Shown in pieces: positions 22,861-35,099 of a stretch of 64,000 nucleotides of DNA. This DNA is from Sipunculus nudus (Eukaryota; Annelida; Sipuncula; Golfingiida; Sipunculidae), in the NCBI GenBank assembly GCA_026874595.1, contig CM049307.1, positions 46,373,678-46,437,677 of the forward strand. The letters run 5' to 3'. Each line of letters starts with the position of its first letter. The first letter of the stretch is position 1. A program made the translations under genes and the position numbers. The notes below the pieces were generated by a model that had not been told where the DNA came from, did no database searches, and saw only the letters and a list, made by a program, of their open reading frames with translations.

Positions 22861-25050
22861 TTTTTAGCGAACCTGTGAGCTTATGCGATGGTGCGGAGTC
22901 GTCTGTCGTACGTCTTGTGTCATGCGTCGTACGTTGTGCGTTGTGTATCGTCTGTACGTTAACCATAGCTATCTCAAAAACGGCAGGAGCTAGCATCACC
23001 AAAGTTTTTGCAAATAATCAGTCATCCAAAAAACTATGTCGGATTTTGTTTATATTTTTTCTCACTGCATTTTCTTAGATTTTATAGGGAAAAAGCTAAA
23101 AAAGCTTTAAAAATCTTCTCCGACGAAACTGTCCAGCCAAATTGTCCTGTATTTCACAGAAATGATCCCTAGATCAATCTCTCTCAAATTTGTTCGAATG
23201 GTTCCAGTTTGAAGATTTTTGGCCGAGTTACAGGAGGTTGAACTTAGTCATCTGTCCAAAAAAGCACACTAAAATTAAAATATCAGAAACAGCTAGAGCA
23301 ATAAACACCAAATTTTATACCAATGTTTGTCACATATGTCATATCTGATTTTGAGGTATTGGTGGCGCCACCTACATTGATGTGTTTTTTACAAGCGAAA
23401 ATGTACTTTTAAACTCTTCCAGCTCATACACTGATTTATGATGAAACTGTTAAGCTGATTGGTTTAAACTTTAAAAGAATTATTCTATGGTAGGGTTCTG
23501 ACAGTTTTATAAGAAAAGATTGGGTAAATACAGTTTTAAAAAAGCATTGTAGCCAATTGAAAAAGGCTTTCTGTATTTGAAAACAGACTGAGTTTCAGAA
23601 GCCAAGTCAAAAGGTCACTCAGTACAGACAGGTGGGGTCCAGACATCACCATGGCAACTGACCTGGCTCTGGGGGGTGTCTAGACAATGTGTCTAGGCGT
23701 CTAGACACAGCGTCTAGAAGTCTAGACAATGTTTAGATGCAGAATTCCCAGCTTATTGGAACTATATCTTTCAACTGTTTGAAAAGACTTGGTTTGCATT
23801 TTAAGCGAATCGGGTTCATCATCAAGTCACATGTGAACTGCAACACCCTCATTTTTGGTTGACCTCTGACCTTTCCTCACTGCCCAGCATCCATTTGTGC
23901 GTCTGTTTCCACACATAAACCCGCATATCTTGGGAACCGTTTGACCGATCAGGCTAAAAATTTTGCACAAATGTAGCCCTTTGAAAGCTTTATAACATAC
24001 ACTAAAAATGGTGGCACCACCTTCAACCATTTTTACACAGCGTCCATCTGTTCATCTGCCTTGGGATAATATCACTCATATCTCAGCAGTGGTTAGACTT
24101 ATCCACCTGAAATTTTGCAGGTTTATACATCCTGGACACATTTCTCGATTTTATGACAGGTGGCGCCACGTACATTCACATTTACTCTGCAGACATCCAA
24201 GCTCATATCTCGGGAACCGTTTGACCCATTGGGCCAAAATTTTGCATGTGTATAGATTTCACATAGCTCTTCATCATTGGCAAAACTGGTGGCGCCACCT
24301 GCAACCACTTATGCACAGCGTCCATCTGTTAATCTGCCTTGGGATAATATCACTCATATTTCAGAAGTGGTTTGACTTATCCACCTGAAATTTTGCAGGT
24401 TTATACATCCTGGACAGCTTTCTTGATTTTATGACAGGTGGCGCCACCTACATTCACGTTTACTTTGCAGACATCCAAGCTGATATCTTGGGAACCGTTT
24501 GACTGATTGGGCCAAAATTTTGCTTGTGTAACGATCACGCAAAGCTCTTCATCATAAGCAAAACTGGTGGCGCCACCTGCAACCACTTTTGAACACCGTC
24601 CATCTGTTCATCTGTCTTGGGGTAAAATCACTCATATCTCAGCAGTGGTTTGACTTATCCACCTGAAATTTCGCAGGTTTGTACATCCTGGACAATTTTC
24701 TCAATTTTATGACAGGTGGCACCACCTACATTCATGTGTATGCTGCAGACATCCATGCTAATATGCAACACACCTCACTCTTTTCCCCTTGCCACTTAAT
24801 CCATGCCTCACTTCACCCGTCCCACTCTGATTTCTGTGGATACACATAGTCGGTTGTCGACTGCCCATATTCTAGTTTTAAAATGTCCTAGTCTGAAACT
24901 TGCAGGTCTGAAATGTCCATTTTGCTGAAATCATAAAGACTAAGGTAGATATGCAGGACTTAAAGGATCAATATTAAATTTTAAAAATAAACCTCTATTC
25001 ATACTCCCAAACTTTGCACAGGTTCGCATTAGGCCTGTAGGCCTTGTTTA
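22861..25050 (+). mobile_element. Helentron-like non-autonomous element (HINE type)
   Basis: The 5' end TTTTTAGCGAACCTGTGAGC carries GCGAACCTGTG (22867-22877). Its exact inverted copy CACAGGTTCGC lies at 25017-25027, just before a terminal hairpin AGGCCTGTAGGCCT (25031-25044) and TTGTTTA. Subterminal inverted repeats with a 3' hairpin are described for Helentrons. Inside are a CGTACGTTGTGCG-type simple stretch, one GGTGGCGCCACC-containing unit (23361) and a second, Helitron-like element (to 24875). No replicase or helicase coding sequence was seen. Confidence 0.7.
23815..24875 (+). mobile_element. Helitron-like element with tandem subrepeats, ending CTAG
   Basis: The 3' end shows hairpin AGTCG/CGACT (24848-24862), nine bases, then CTAG (24872-24875) followed by T, the classic Helitron terminus. 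The body is a dimeric repeat of about 270-280 bp with TATCTCGGGAACCGTTTGAC and GGTGGCGCCACC palindromes (24163 degenerate, then 24287, 24436, 24565 and a mutated one at 24716). It is a relative of the element at 33709-34868. The 5' end is not recognisable; 23815 marks where the homology starts. Confidence 0.68.
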
Positions 25051-27851
25051 AAAAAAAAACCTTACCTACTTCTGTATAAAATGAAATAATAAAATAGATA
25101 TTTAGACACAAGAGCTAAAAGGGGTAACATACAGGGGTAGTTCAGTGAGGTTTGTAAAAATACACTGCAGATCATATCAGATTCCAAATGTCGTATATCC
25201 CTAATTTGATTGCTTTTATTGTGTAAGAAGTCACCCATACATAAACAGAAAAGCTGTAATAAATTAAAGCACAAAAAGATTATATAAAAAAATAAAAATG
25301 GCCATAATATAATTTCTCTTTATGTATAGCTTGCTTTATAGCTATAAGATAAACCTTATATTATAGTTTGACATGTTCTTATTGTAAAGAACAAGTGATA
25401 ATGCATATTAAAATTGCTCTTGTATTAAAAATGACCACTTTTGAAACGGGCTTATTCTGAATAATGATGTATCGAAGACAGATTTGTTAAAAATGATGTA
25501 CTACAATTGTTTTTGCTTAAAAGTAGTATCTAAAATCCATATGATAATTAAATGTCCCCACAATATACAACAGCTGAGTATAGCTTTCTTGCCTTGTCAT
25601 TCCAGAAAGGACTTGAGTTTGAATTTACTTTAGCATATATGTATAAATGATATTAATATATATGATTAAATGCCTGCAGATAGAATGTCCAGTAAAAGCA
25701 CAATGAACATATGTATCTGTTTATGATAAGACTTTCATGTCAGCATTTTTGGAATTAAATACAGTGGAGGCTGCAGGTCTAAGGGGCATTTATAACTAAA
25801 AAAGGTGTAGAGTCCCTGTCCAAGTGAGCTGATCGCTTAATATTAAAATCTTATTATGTCAGCAAAGTCTTGAGTGATGAAGAACTTGTTTGATGAGAAC
25901 AGGAGAAATTTGTTCGAGGACTTTTCATTCTGTTACATTGAAGTTTGTTTATGCAGTTGGTTTTCTTAGAATTTTGCGTATTTAATGCTGTGTAATGAAT
26001 AATATGAATGTAATAGGAATGTTATATATATATATTTATATATTAATATATACTTCTCATATTCATTTAAGATTTGGGACAAATTTCGACACTTTATTTT
26101 TACATCAAAGGTTTCTGATTCAGTATTTACAGAATCGCTGTACCTTTAACACATTTTCAACAGACACTCCATAAAAGATCATGGAAATCTTTAGAACTGA
26201 AAATAAAATGTGCAATAAGATTGACCCCCAGGAAATTCTTGGGTAAATGAGGAAATTCTAAGTGTAATTCAGAAGTTGTCCTCTGAGCAGTAAAGGGTTT
26301 AAATAATAACTATAATATATATAGTCATACAAGAATAACTTTTTCTTATCAATGCCCAGAGACAATGACTGTGCAAGTCCTTATTTGATCACTTGTTACA
26401 TACTCACTATTTATGTTATTTATGTGCTTTCTGTAGGCAACTTGATTTACATTATATCTCTGATTAAATTAGGATAATATAAATGAAAATTCTGCATTCT
26501 TGGTCAAGTTATAATTCATATGGAAAGTTCTGTATTTCTGGAATCCATGGGCCAAGTTATCTGTTCTAAGATAACTGTATTGCTGGTACAGTTTCCACTA
26601 TTTTTTTATTTAGTATATATCGACTCCGCACATGCTGCACGTTTTCCACTTATCAAAAACTTTGACACTGTTCTGTGTGGCACAGAGGTTCATATTATCC
26701 CAGCTCTTGCTGAAGGTGTAGGGTGTCCTCTCAGCGAGTGTTTAATGGCTTAACTTGATGATTCTATATTGATATAATTACAGGTTTAAGTGTTGTGTCA
26801 GTTTTATCTATCATCCAGCTGAGCCTCTTGCTGTTTAATATCTCTGCATGCTAATGCACAGAATATGCACGATTCACACAGCTGTCTGTTCTATTCCTGT
26901 GATAAGGTTTGCACAGCCGATCTTGTCATTGATGCTTTTATATTGAGGTAGCTATGTACAGTTTTCTTCAATGGCACAGACATGACTTTGTGCTGAGTAA
27001 AGCAATTAGGGTGTTCTAGTTATCACAGTGAGTCGAGGTATTTGAAAATGATTTCAAATTGAGGACAATCTCACAGATCAAGCCAATGAAATATAAAATA
27101 AAGATGTTTCATAAATACAGTAAACTCCCGATAACCTGACCCTTTTTCAGACGACTACTTTTGGTCATATTGCCGGGTTTTTAGGCGCCACCGGCAAGAC
27201 GTCATATTTCCCCCATTTACAACAACAGCGTACGGTGGTCGTACTAACGGGCCATCATACATGAAATTACTGTCAGTCTCGTTTGTCATAAAATTTACCC
27301 CAAAGTTTTCCACCACGGTGAACCTTTACACATTGCACAGCACAATTTGTAAGCAGGTAAATCCTCACTATTTTTCATTTGTAGGAAGTAGTGACTAAAA
27401 GGGCTAATGATATATTCAGTGTAAGTAATTTTCAAATTTTGTACCTTTTGTCATGCAAGACAGAGCGACACCCGGTGCACTACCATATGTGCTGTACCGA
27501 CTGCATTTAGCGGATTCAAAATAAGCCCTTTTTATAAATTCAAGGAACACCACTTCTGTATGCTGGTTATGGTATGCATAAAATGGGATTGGCGTATGGT
27601 GAATGTATTTTGTTGTATATGAAATCGAGATTTATAGGCAGTGGAATCGAGATTATTAAGCAGTGTTACTGGCTCGAGATCCGCACAAATATCCGTCGCA
27701 CTGTCATCACGATCGGTATGGACAGGGGCTCAAAAGATGTCCAGTAGCTTAAACTGAAGAAAAGGGAAGGTGCAGCTCGAGCGTGTAAGTCAACGAGTCT
27801 GTCATACAAATATGTACAATGAAGGTTCTTTTGAACCGTATTTTTTTTCAA
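25051..27851. other. Intergenic, no gene seen
   Basis: AT-rich sequence without supported exons. A lone CAGTAAACTCCCGATAACC near 27119 looks like one end of a Tigger-type repeat with no partner found. Confidence 0.45.
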
Positions 27852-28133
27852 ACTAGATATTCCATTTATTTATACAACTTTGAAGAAAATGGTTCTGAAG
27901 TAGCTCAATATATTGAAATATATTTTCTCTATCATTGCACAAGTATTTTATTTTATTACTATAATACAAACTAATGACTAAACGCAGTGGATACTAGATA
28001 TTCCATGTTATTTATACAACTTTGAAGAAAATGGTTCTGAAGTAGCTCAATATATTGAAATATATTTTCTCTATCATTGCACAAGTATTTTATTTTATTA
28101 CTATAATACAAACTAATGACTAAACGCAGTGGC
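27852..28133. repeat. Recent 141-bp tandem duplication
   Basis: 27852-27992 and 27993-28133 are almost identical, from ACTAGATATTCCAT to CTAAACGCAGTGG. They differ essentially at one short spot (TTTATTT against GTTATTT). The near-identity implies a recent event or an assembly duplication. Confidence 0.93.
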
Positions 28134-29419
28134 AAGTCCTTGAAGTTGGGGAAAATTAATCCAAAAACATCTTGGAAAGGTGCCTGTATGTCGTATTGCA
28201 AGACCAGGGACCGTTTATTGAACACGCAACTAAAAAAGACGTTAGTTACAGACACACATTCAGGCAGTCTCTTCTGTCCTGTCTGTGTTGTTATTTGTGG
28301 AAACTTGTTAAATGTTATTGATGTTGTATGTTGTGTTTGTATATGGGTGCATCTTAATGACAAGTAGAAATTTTCTTTTAATGTTTAGTATGATACCATC
28401 AGGCGGAATTATTGGACACAAAGAAGTAATATTTTCACTTATTCCTTCACAGCACAGATAGATTATTCGTGTTGCGACACCGAAACCGTGTTCCTTTAAA
28501 AAGGACAGAAAACTGAATACAAAGCTGTTTGTTGTCATGCAGAATGATATAATGAAAGCATAAATGGTATTTACAATTATGTTTTATGATTTTTCCAGAC
28601 GTGTAGCCTTGTCCGATAGGTAAGTGATCATTAAATAGTGTTCAATCAGGTAACAGTACACGATGTTAGAGCATCTGTCATTCCCCACCAGAGGGCGCTC
28701 TGCTACACAGCAGAAACAAGTTTGAAGCGTAACGGAGAATCCTCCAGTGGACTTGGATGTGATTACAGTCGATTTTCCGACAGACAAGAAATGGGTTAAA
28801 GGTACATTAATTGGCTATTAGAAAAATAAAAGGAATGGTTAGAAAAAAAAACAAATGGTTAGAAAAAACAATGTACATTTACAATATTTTCTTACATTTT
28901 CAACGGTAAAAATTGCCTGGTCGAGTAATATTATTAAAATCCAGAGTATAGCGAACGAAGGCCTGTTTGTGTTCGGTGAGTGATGGATAGTCTTGTATTG
29001 TCTACGTTTTCTTCTGGTATTATTTTGCATTTTCTATCTAATTTTCTGATGGCTTGAATCAAGTCTCCTGTCTTGATATCGTTATGAATAACTTTGCTTT
29101 CGATATATTGTAATTGAATATGTATAAATACCAATGTTGTATATAATGTTTCAATATTAAACATTTACCTCGAATTATTTGCTGTTACTTTTCATTATAG
29201 GGCACGCGATTTCGACTGTTAACTCGTGCAACAGTAGGTTGCTTCGTTGAAATATTTCAAAGAAACAAGCGTTCAATTTGTTGAGAAAATGAAAAAGGCC
29301 GTCCACAGGTGTACTGATAATACTTGCCCCTTTTTCCTCGTGCAAATAAAATAGCACCCCCACTGTGGATAAGAGTAACAGACTCTTAGTGACTGATTCA
29401 TGCATGGTTCTGTTCAAAT
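28134..29419. other. Intergenic, nothing recognised
   Basis: No supported gene or element. Open frames here lack splice context and family motifs. Confidence 0.4.
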
Positions 29420-30262
29420 ATGACAAACACAAATGACATAACATGCTGTTCATATCACTGAAAGCGAAAGAAAGGGAAGAAGGATGATGACCAAGAGACG
29501 AGTTGGTACAACATTCTTGTGTACTCTTTCCCTCACGTGGCTTGTGACGTCATGCATTATTACTGAATGTCTTCTTGACGACCGCACCAGAACTGTCTAC
29601 AGGTGTGAATGTTGGCTTGATGTAAGCCTATTCTCGAAACGTAAACTCCGTATTTAACAACAATTCTATAAGTGAAATTATTAAATCTGTTTATAGATGG
29701 GACACAAAAAAATAAAGGTAAGCGAGTAATTGTACCTGTTGTTACATTTATATGACAATAATGACACGAAAAGTGCAGATCTATAAGACCACCCCTCCCC
29801 ATCCCAACTCCGATTATGGTAGTTTTGTATCTTTCCACTATTTAATATTGCCAAACCATGATTGTCACTAATCTTACATGCGACTTTATGTTTACAGTTG
29901 ATTTAAATCGTGTTCACTTCCACACGAACTGTTGTATGGTTTTGTTTTAAACTGGTGTTGAAGTAAAATTATGACTCAAGTCGCTGTCCTCAAGATTGAA
30001 ATCATAGAGGAGTAACCTACGAAGCTTGTGCACTCTTTTCCTCACGTAACTGGTGACGTCATGGATTATTGTTGAATCCCTCCATGGTAACCACAAAAAA
30101 ATCCGACGTGTGGATGTTATTTCCAATAAGTCAGATATGAGCGGAGTTAAAACCCTAAATAAAAAAAAACTCAACCAAACACAATATTTTTCTTCGAATT
30201 TGGACAAAAAGTGAAGTGAATTAAAAATATATGTGCCAATTGCAGCAGAGGTATAAGTAGAT
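29420..30262 (+). promoter_or_regulatory. CRE-bearing promoter/first-exon-like segment, copy A
   Basis: Two related subunits. Subunit 1 has CCTCACGTGGCTTGTGACGTCATG, written here as a CRE TGACGTCA at 29545-29552, and ends at a donor-like AAAG/GTAAGCGAG (29717/29718). Subunit 2 has the CRE at 30054-30061 and a donor-like GAG/GTATAAGT (30250/30251). The whole segment aligns with 35100-36050. No coding frame is conserved between copies, but the CREs and donors are, which suits promoters with untranslated first exons. The dependent gene is unknown; the CAP gene downstream on the same strand is a possibility. Confidence 0.4.
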
Positions 30263-30913
30263 TTTGCCTCTTTTTTTTCTCCTTTTTCTGCTCTTGCTAT
30301 ATACATTTGTGTACCAAATCAACCGGGACAAAGAGCGGTCGGATACTATAGTATATTATATCTCCATTAAGGCGATACCCGATACTTATTGACGATACAC
30401 TTCATTTCTGTGTGTATCATTTCGTAAACAAATCAAAAAGATTATAATTAATATAATAGTAGTAATAATATAATAATATTAGTCTATCATTGTCACTGAA
30501 GCACTGGAACTGTACATACATTCCTAATCCAGTCGATCATACGACAATACGTGCTGTTTTAAGTCTTAAAAGGTCGATATAAGGAATAAAAAGATCAATA
30601 TATAAGCTTTATAAATAACTCAGATTATAGTTTAGGTTGACGTATGATTTGTATCTATATTTGTCAGTACTTTTTGTTTTTTACCGACGATACAGCGTGT
30701 ATAGTGTATAAATCGGTAACCGCATCGATGTGGCGTATCAATATGACGTATCGATATATCGGTATATTAACTGGTACAGCCCCACTGCTTCAGGTTAGGA
30801 TGGTTCATATAGCATATGTATACCGAACCAGATATTTAACCGAAATATTTATGTTACAATAAAGATATGATGAGCCTGTAACCATTCGAAATTACTGCAT
30901 CCGTCACCTACAG
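30263..30913. other. Intergenic, nothing recognised
   Basis: AT-rich with TATCGATATATCGGTATA-like stretches around 30735-30770. No gene. Confidence 0.4.
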
Positions 30914-31120
30914 AAGCGGATCCGGGGGGGGGGGGGGGGGGTCCAAGGGGTCCACACCCCCTTTTTTATCCGAAGCAACCTTTTTAAGGGTCTCAGACAA
31001 AATTTTTGGCCTGTTCCCCCCCCCCCCCCCCCCTTTTCTGGACCTTGGGACTTTTTTTAGGTTTTTCATTAGTCCTTCTGGGTTGGAACCCCCTTTTATT
31101 AAATCCTGGATCCGCCCCTA
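30914..31120. mobile_element. Small MITE with GCGGATCC ends and long G/C runs
   Basis: GCGGATCC (30916-30923) and GGATCCGC (31108-31115) are inverted ends of a 0.2-kb element. It contains a G run of about 18 (30923-30941), a C run of about 18 (31016-31033) and an internal AAGGGGTCC/GGACCTTGG pairing. Non-coding. Confidence 0.65.
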
Positions 31121-31522
31121 ACCTTGAGATGCACCAATATGTTAGGAATTCGTGAAAATACATTTAGTTCAGCATTACTGCTCATTGTAGTTTTTTTTAC
31201 ACTTTTATAATATATAAAAAATTGAGTCCATTTGAGTCGTATAAACAGGCACGGGGCCGAGGGCCATTTACAAACGATTTTCTGGGGATGGTAGATTAAT
31301 GCGATGTAGTTTACATGGGCTGATTAGGGTTGCATGGGACCCTTTCATCAAATTGATCACGTGTAAACAAGTTAACCAGATATTCTGTTAAATCGAATTG
31401 TAATTTTATTGACTTTCGTCCACATTATAACAGAGCATTAATTTAAATAAATGTTAATGTCTGCATCCATGGTCGGTATATATCAGGCTTATATATTCTT
31501 CTGAAAATACAAAGAGAGATGG

Positions 31523-31603
<81 letters not shown>

Positions 31604-31635
31604 GCTATAGACATGCTTTTTATTCAATGTTTTCA
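31121..31635. other. Intergenic with a (TA)n tract
   Basis: No gene. A pure TA microsatellite occupies 31530-31600. Confidence 0.7.
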
Positions 31636-31739
31636 GTTTTTTAGCTCAGCTGACTGAAAGTCATCTGAGCTATAGCGATCACTCTTTGTCCGTCGTCCGT
31701 CTGTCCGTCTGTCCGTCTGTCCGTCCGTTAACCAGGCAC

Positions 31740-33708
31740 AAATCGTAACCGCTGGACCTAGAACCTTGTAACTTGGGATTCTGAGAGGTCCATAAAAAAT
31801 CTCTTTGGAAACCAGAAATTAGGTCTCTGTTACCCATATCCTTCGAGCTATGTGGCCCCAAAGTACCCCCCAGAAAAGTCAAAAATTTCATACAAAAACT
31901 TCAATATCTCATTAACTACTTGACTGATGGTCATGATTTTTGGCATACATATTGATCATGAGATGTTACATCACTTCCTGCAGACTGGTGGCGCCACCTG
32001 TATTTTTCGATTTTTTACGAATTTTTTTCTCTATTTTTGAGACCTTTAAAAATGTGAACATCTGTTAACAAGGCACAAATCATAAAGACTGGACTTAGAA
32101 TCTTAATTCTTGACACACTGAGAGGTCCATGAAAAATCTCCTTGGAAACCAGAAATTAGGTCTCTGTTACCCATATCCTTTGAGCTATGGGGCCCCAAAG
32201 TACCCCCCAGAATAGTAAAAAAATCATACAAAAACTTCAATATCTCAATAACTACATCACTGATGGTCTTCATTTTTGGCATACATATTGATCATGAGAT
32301 GTTCGATCAGTTCCTGCAGACTGGTGGCGCCACCTGTACTGTTTGATTTTTTACGATTTTTTCCTCTATTTTTGAGACCTTTGAGGATGCTGTCATCTGT
32401 TAGCGTGGCACAAATCATAACGACTGGACCTAGAATCTTCATTTTCGACACACTGAGAGACCTATGAAAAGTCTCCATGGAAACCAGAAATTAGGTCTCT
32501 GTTACCCATATCCTTCGAGCTATGGGGCCCAAAATTACCACCCAGAATAGTCAAAAATTTCATACAAAAACTTCAATATCTCATTAACTACATCACTGAT
32601 GGTCATGATTTTCAACATACATATTGATCATGAGATGTTTCATCAGTTTGTGCAGACTGGTGGCGCCACCTGTATTTTTCAATGTTCAGGAATTGTTTTC
32701 TCCATTTTTGAGACCTTTAAGATGTAGTTATCTGTCAACAGGGTACAAATCGTAACGACTGGACCTAGAATCTTCGTTCTTGACACACAGGGAGACCCAT
32801 GATAAGTCTCCATGGAAACCTGAAATTTGGTCTCTGTTACCCATATCCTTTGAGCTATGGCACTCCAAAGTACAGCTCAGAATAATGGAAAATTTGATAC
32901 AAAAGCTAAAGTATCTGAACAACTAATGCAGAGATAACCATAATTGTTTGCATGGATATTGATCATGGAGTGTTTCATAAGTTTCTGCAGACTGGTTGCA
33001 CCACCTGTATTTGTTCGTTTTTTTTTTACGAAATTTTTCTGTATTTTTGAGACCTTTAAAGATATGAACATCTGTTAACAGGGCACAAATCATAAAAACT
33101 GGACCAAGAATCTTCATTCTTGACACACAGGGAGACCCATGAAAAGTCTCCATGGAAACTTGAAATTAGGTCTCTGTTACCCATATTCTTTAAGCTGTAT
33201 GGGTCCAAAATACCCCCCCCCCCCCCCAGAATAATGGAAAATTTGATACAAAAACTGCAGTATTTCAATAACTACAACACTGATGGTCATGATTTTCGGC
33301 ATACATATTGATCATGAGCTGTTCCATCAGTTTCTGCAGACTGGGTGTGCCACCTCTATTTTTTTTTCAAATTTTTACGAATTTTTTTCTTTTTTTTTGA
33401 GACCTTTAAAGATGTGGTTATCTGTCAACAGGGTACAAATCGCAACAACTGGACCTAGAATCTTCATTCTTGTCATGCAAGGAGGCCCATGAAAGGTGCC
33501 TGTGGAAACTTGAAATTAGGTCTCTGTTACCCATATCCTTCAAGCTATAGGACTCCGAAGTATCCCTCAGAATAATGGACAATTTGATACAAAAACTGAA
33601 GTATCTGAACAACTAATGCAGAGATCACCATGATTTTTTGCATGGATATTGACCATTAAGTGTTTTTATTAGTTTCTGCAGACTGGTGGAGCCACCTGTA
33701 TTTTTGTA
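31740..33708. repeat. Tandem array, ~337-bp unit, about six copies
   Basis: Each unit reads GGACCTAGAATCTTCATT, TCCATGGAAAC, AGGTCTCTGTTACCCATATCC, a CCCCAAAGTACC block, CTTCAATATCTCA, ATTGATCATGAGATGTT and GACTGGTGGCGCCACCTGT, each quoted in short pieces. The palindrome is intact at about 31987, 32324 and 32660 and mutated at 32996, 33345 and 33686. Older, more diverged units lie to the right. Not protein-coding. Confidence 0.9.
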
Positions 33709-34868
33709 TCCGCCAAAACGAAGTTTTGCGGATACTATGTTTTTGACCGAGTTCCTCCGCCGCGGCGGCGTTCGTTTCCAGAGAGCTCCTCGGAGACTAA
33801 TGGACCGATTTTTCCCAAACTTACACCTATTATCGGGTCACATGTGAACTGGTGCCTAACCAATTTGCATTGACCTCTGACCTTTCCTCTCTATCCAGTG
33901 TCCATTTGTGGGTCTGTTTCCACTCATAAACCCTCATATCTCGGGAACCGTTTGATCGATCAGGAAATAAAATTGATACAAATGTACCCCTTGGATTGCT
34001 TTATAACATACACAAAAAATGGTGGCGCCACCTGTAACCATGTTTGCACAGTGTCCATCTGTTCATCTGCCTTGGGTTAAAATCACTCATATCTCTGCAG
34101 TGAATTGACTAATTCACCTTAAATTCGTCATGTGTATACATCCAGGATAGCTTTCTTGATTTTATGACAGGTGGCGCCACCTACGTTCACGTTCACGCTG
34201 ATGACATCCAAGCTTATATCTCGGGAACCGTTTGACCGATCAGGAAATAAAATTTATACAAATGTAGCCCTTTGATAGCTCTGTAACATACACAAAAAAT
34301 GGTGGCGCCACCTGTAACAATGTTTGCACAGCGTCTGTCTGTTAGTCTGCCGTGGCCTAAAATTACTCATTTCTCTGTAGTGGTTCGACATAACTGCCTA
34401 AAATTTTGCAGGTTTATACATCGTGGACAGCTTTCTTGATTTTATGACAGGTGGCGCCACCTACATTCTAGTTAACGCTGGACACATCCAAGCTCATATC
34501 TCAGGAACCATTTGACCGATTGGGCCAAAATTGTGCATGTGTTTAGATCTCACATAGGTCTTTATCATACACAAAACTGGTGGCGCCACCTGCAAAGATT
34601 TTTGCACAGTGTTTGTCTGCCATGGGCAAAAATCGCTCATATACATGTAGTGGTTTGACTTTTCTGCCTAAAATTTTGCAGGTGTATACAACTTGGACAG
34701 CTTTCTGGATCTGTGGTAGGTGGCACAACCTACATACACATTTAGGCTGCAGACATCCATGCTAATATGCAACATACCTCACTCTATTTCCCCTTGCCAC
34801 TCAATCCATGCCTCACTATCCAATTTTGGCAGATACATGTAGTCACTTGTCGGTTACCCGTATTCTAG
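33709..34868 (+). mobile_element. Helitron-like element inserted in the array
   Basis: It starts TCCGCCAAAACGAAGTTTTG (a 5' hairpin) directly after A, and ends ATTCTAG (34862-34868) before T. This gives the A/T insertion site and the TC...CTAG ends of Helitrons. A CCGCCGCGGCGGCG stretch follows the 5' end. The body has dimeric subrepeats with TATCTCGGGAACCGTTTGAC and intact GGTGGCGCCACC palindromes at about 34020, 34169, 34302, 34449 and 34578. It is non-autonomous, and the 3' hairpin is degenerate. It shares a body with 23815-24875. Confidence 0.72.
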
Positions 34869-35099
34869 TTTTAAAAGTTTACACATTTTTCTCTATTTTT
34901 GAGATATATAAATACAGACTAAATCTTGGCCTGTTGGTTAATCTGTTTGATGCTTCAGTTGAATGGGTATATACTACCATTCTGATGATAAAATTTCCTT
35001 TTGCGAATCTCTTCCCAGTCAGCTGAGCGTCATGACCCATGGGTCACTTGTTTAATTGAATCGGCGGTTTGTTTAATGGTTTATGACCATCATAAATGA

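Larger units (their letters stand above)
31636..35054 (+). mobile_element. Composite Helentron-like element with ~337-bp array and a nested Helitron
   Basis: The 5' end TTTTTTAGCTCAGCTGACTG is followed by a CCGTCTGTCCGTCTGTCC stretch. CTCAGCTGACTG (31645-31656) has its exact inverted copy at 35016-35027, just before the hairpin TGACCCATGGGTCA (35033-35046) and CTTGTTTAAT. This layout matches that of 22861-25050. The body is about six tandem units (31740-33708), interrupted by the element 33709-34868. After that insertion the unit resumes with TTCTCTATTTTTGAGA, so the two flanks rejoin cleanly. No enzyme gene is present. Elements with this architecture are known in bivalves as non-autonomous Helentron relatives; the assignment is by structure only. 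Confidence 0.72.

Noticed and set aside
24123-24586. Repeated open frames beginning MVAGGATSF and similar frames in other arrays
   Set aside because: They are translations of non-coding tandem units. Each contains the GGTGGCGCCACC palindrome, and the frame is not preserved between units.
27119-27180. Second Tigger-type MITE
   Set aside because: Only one end-like sequence was seen; no inverted partner found nearby.
31740-33708. Possible CRISPR array
   Set aside because: The units are about 337 bp, diverged throughout and in animal DNA; no short repeat/spacer pattern or cas genes.
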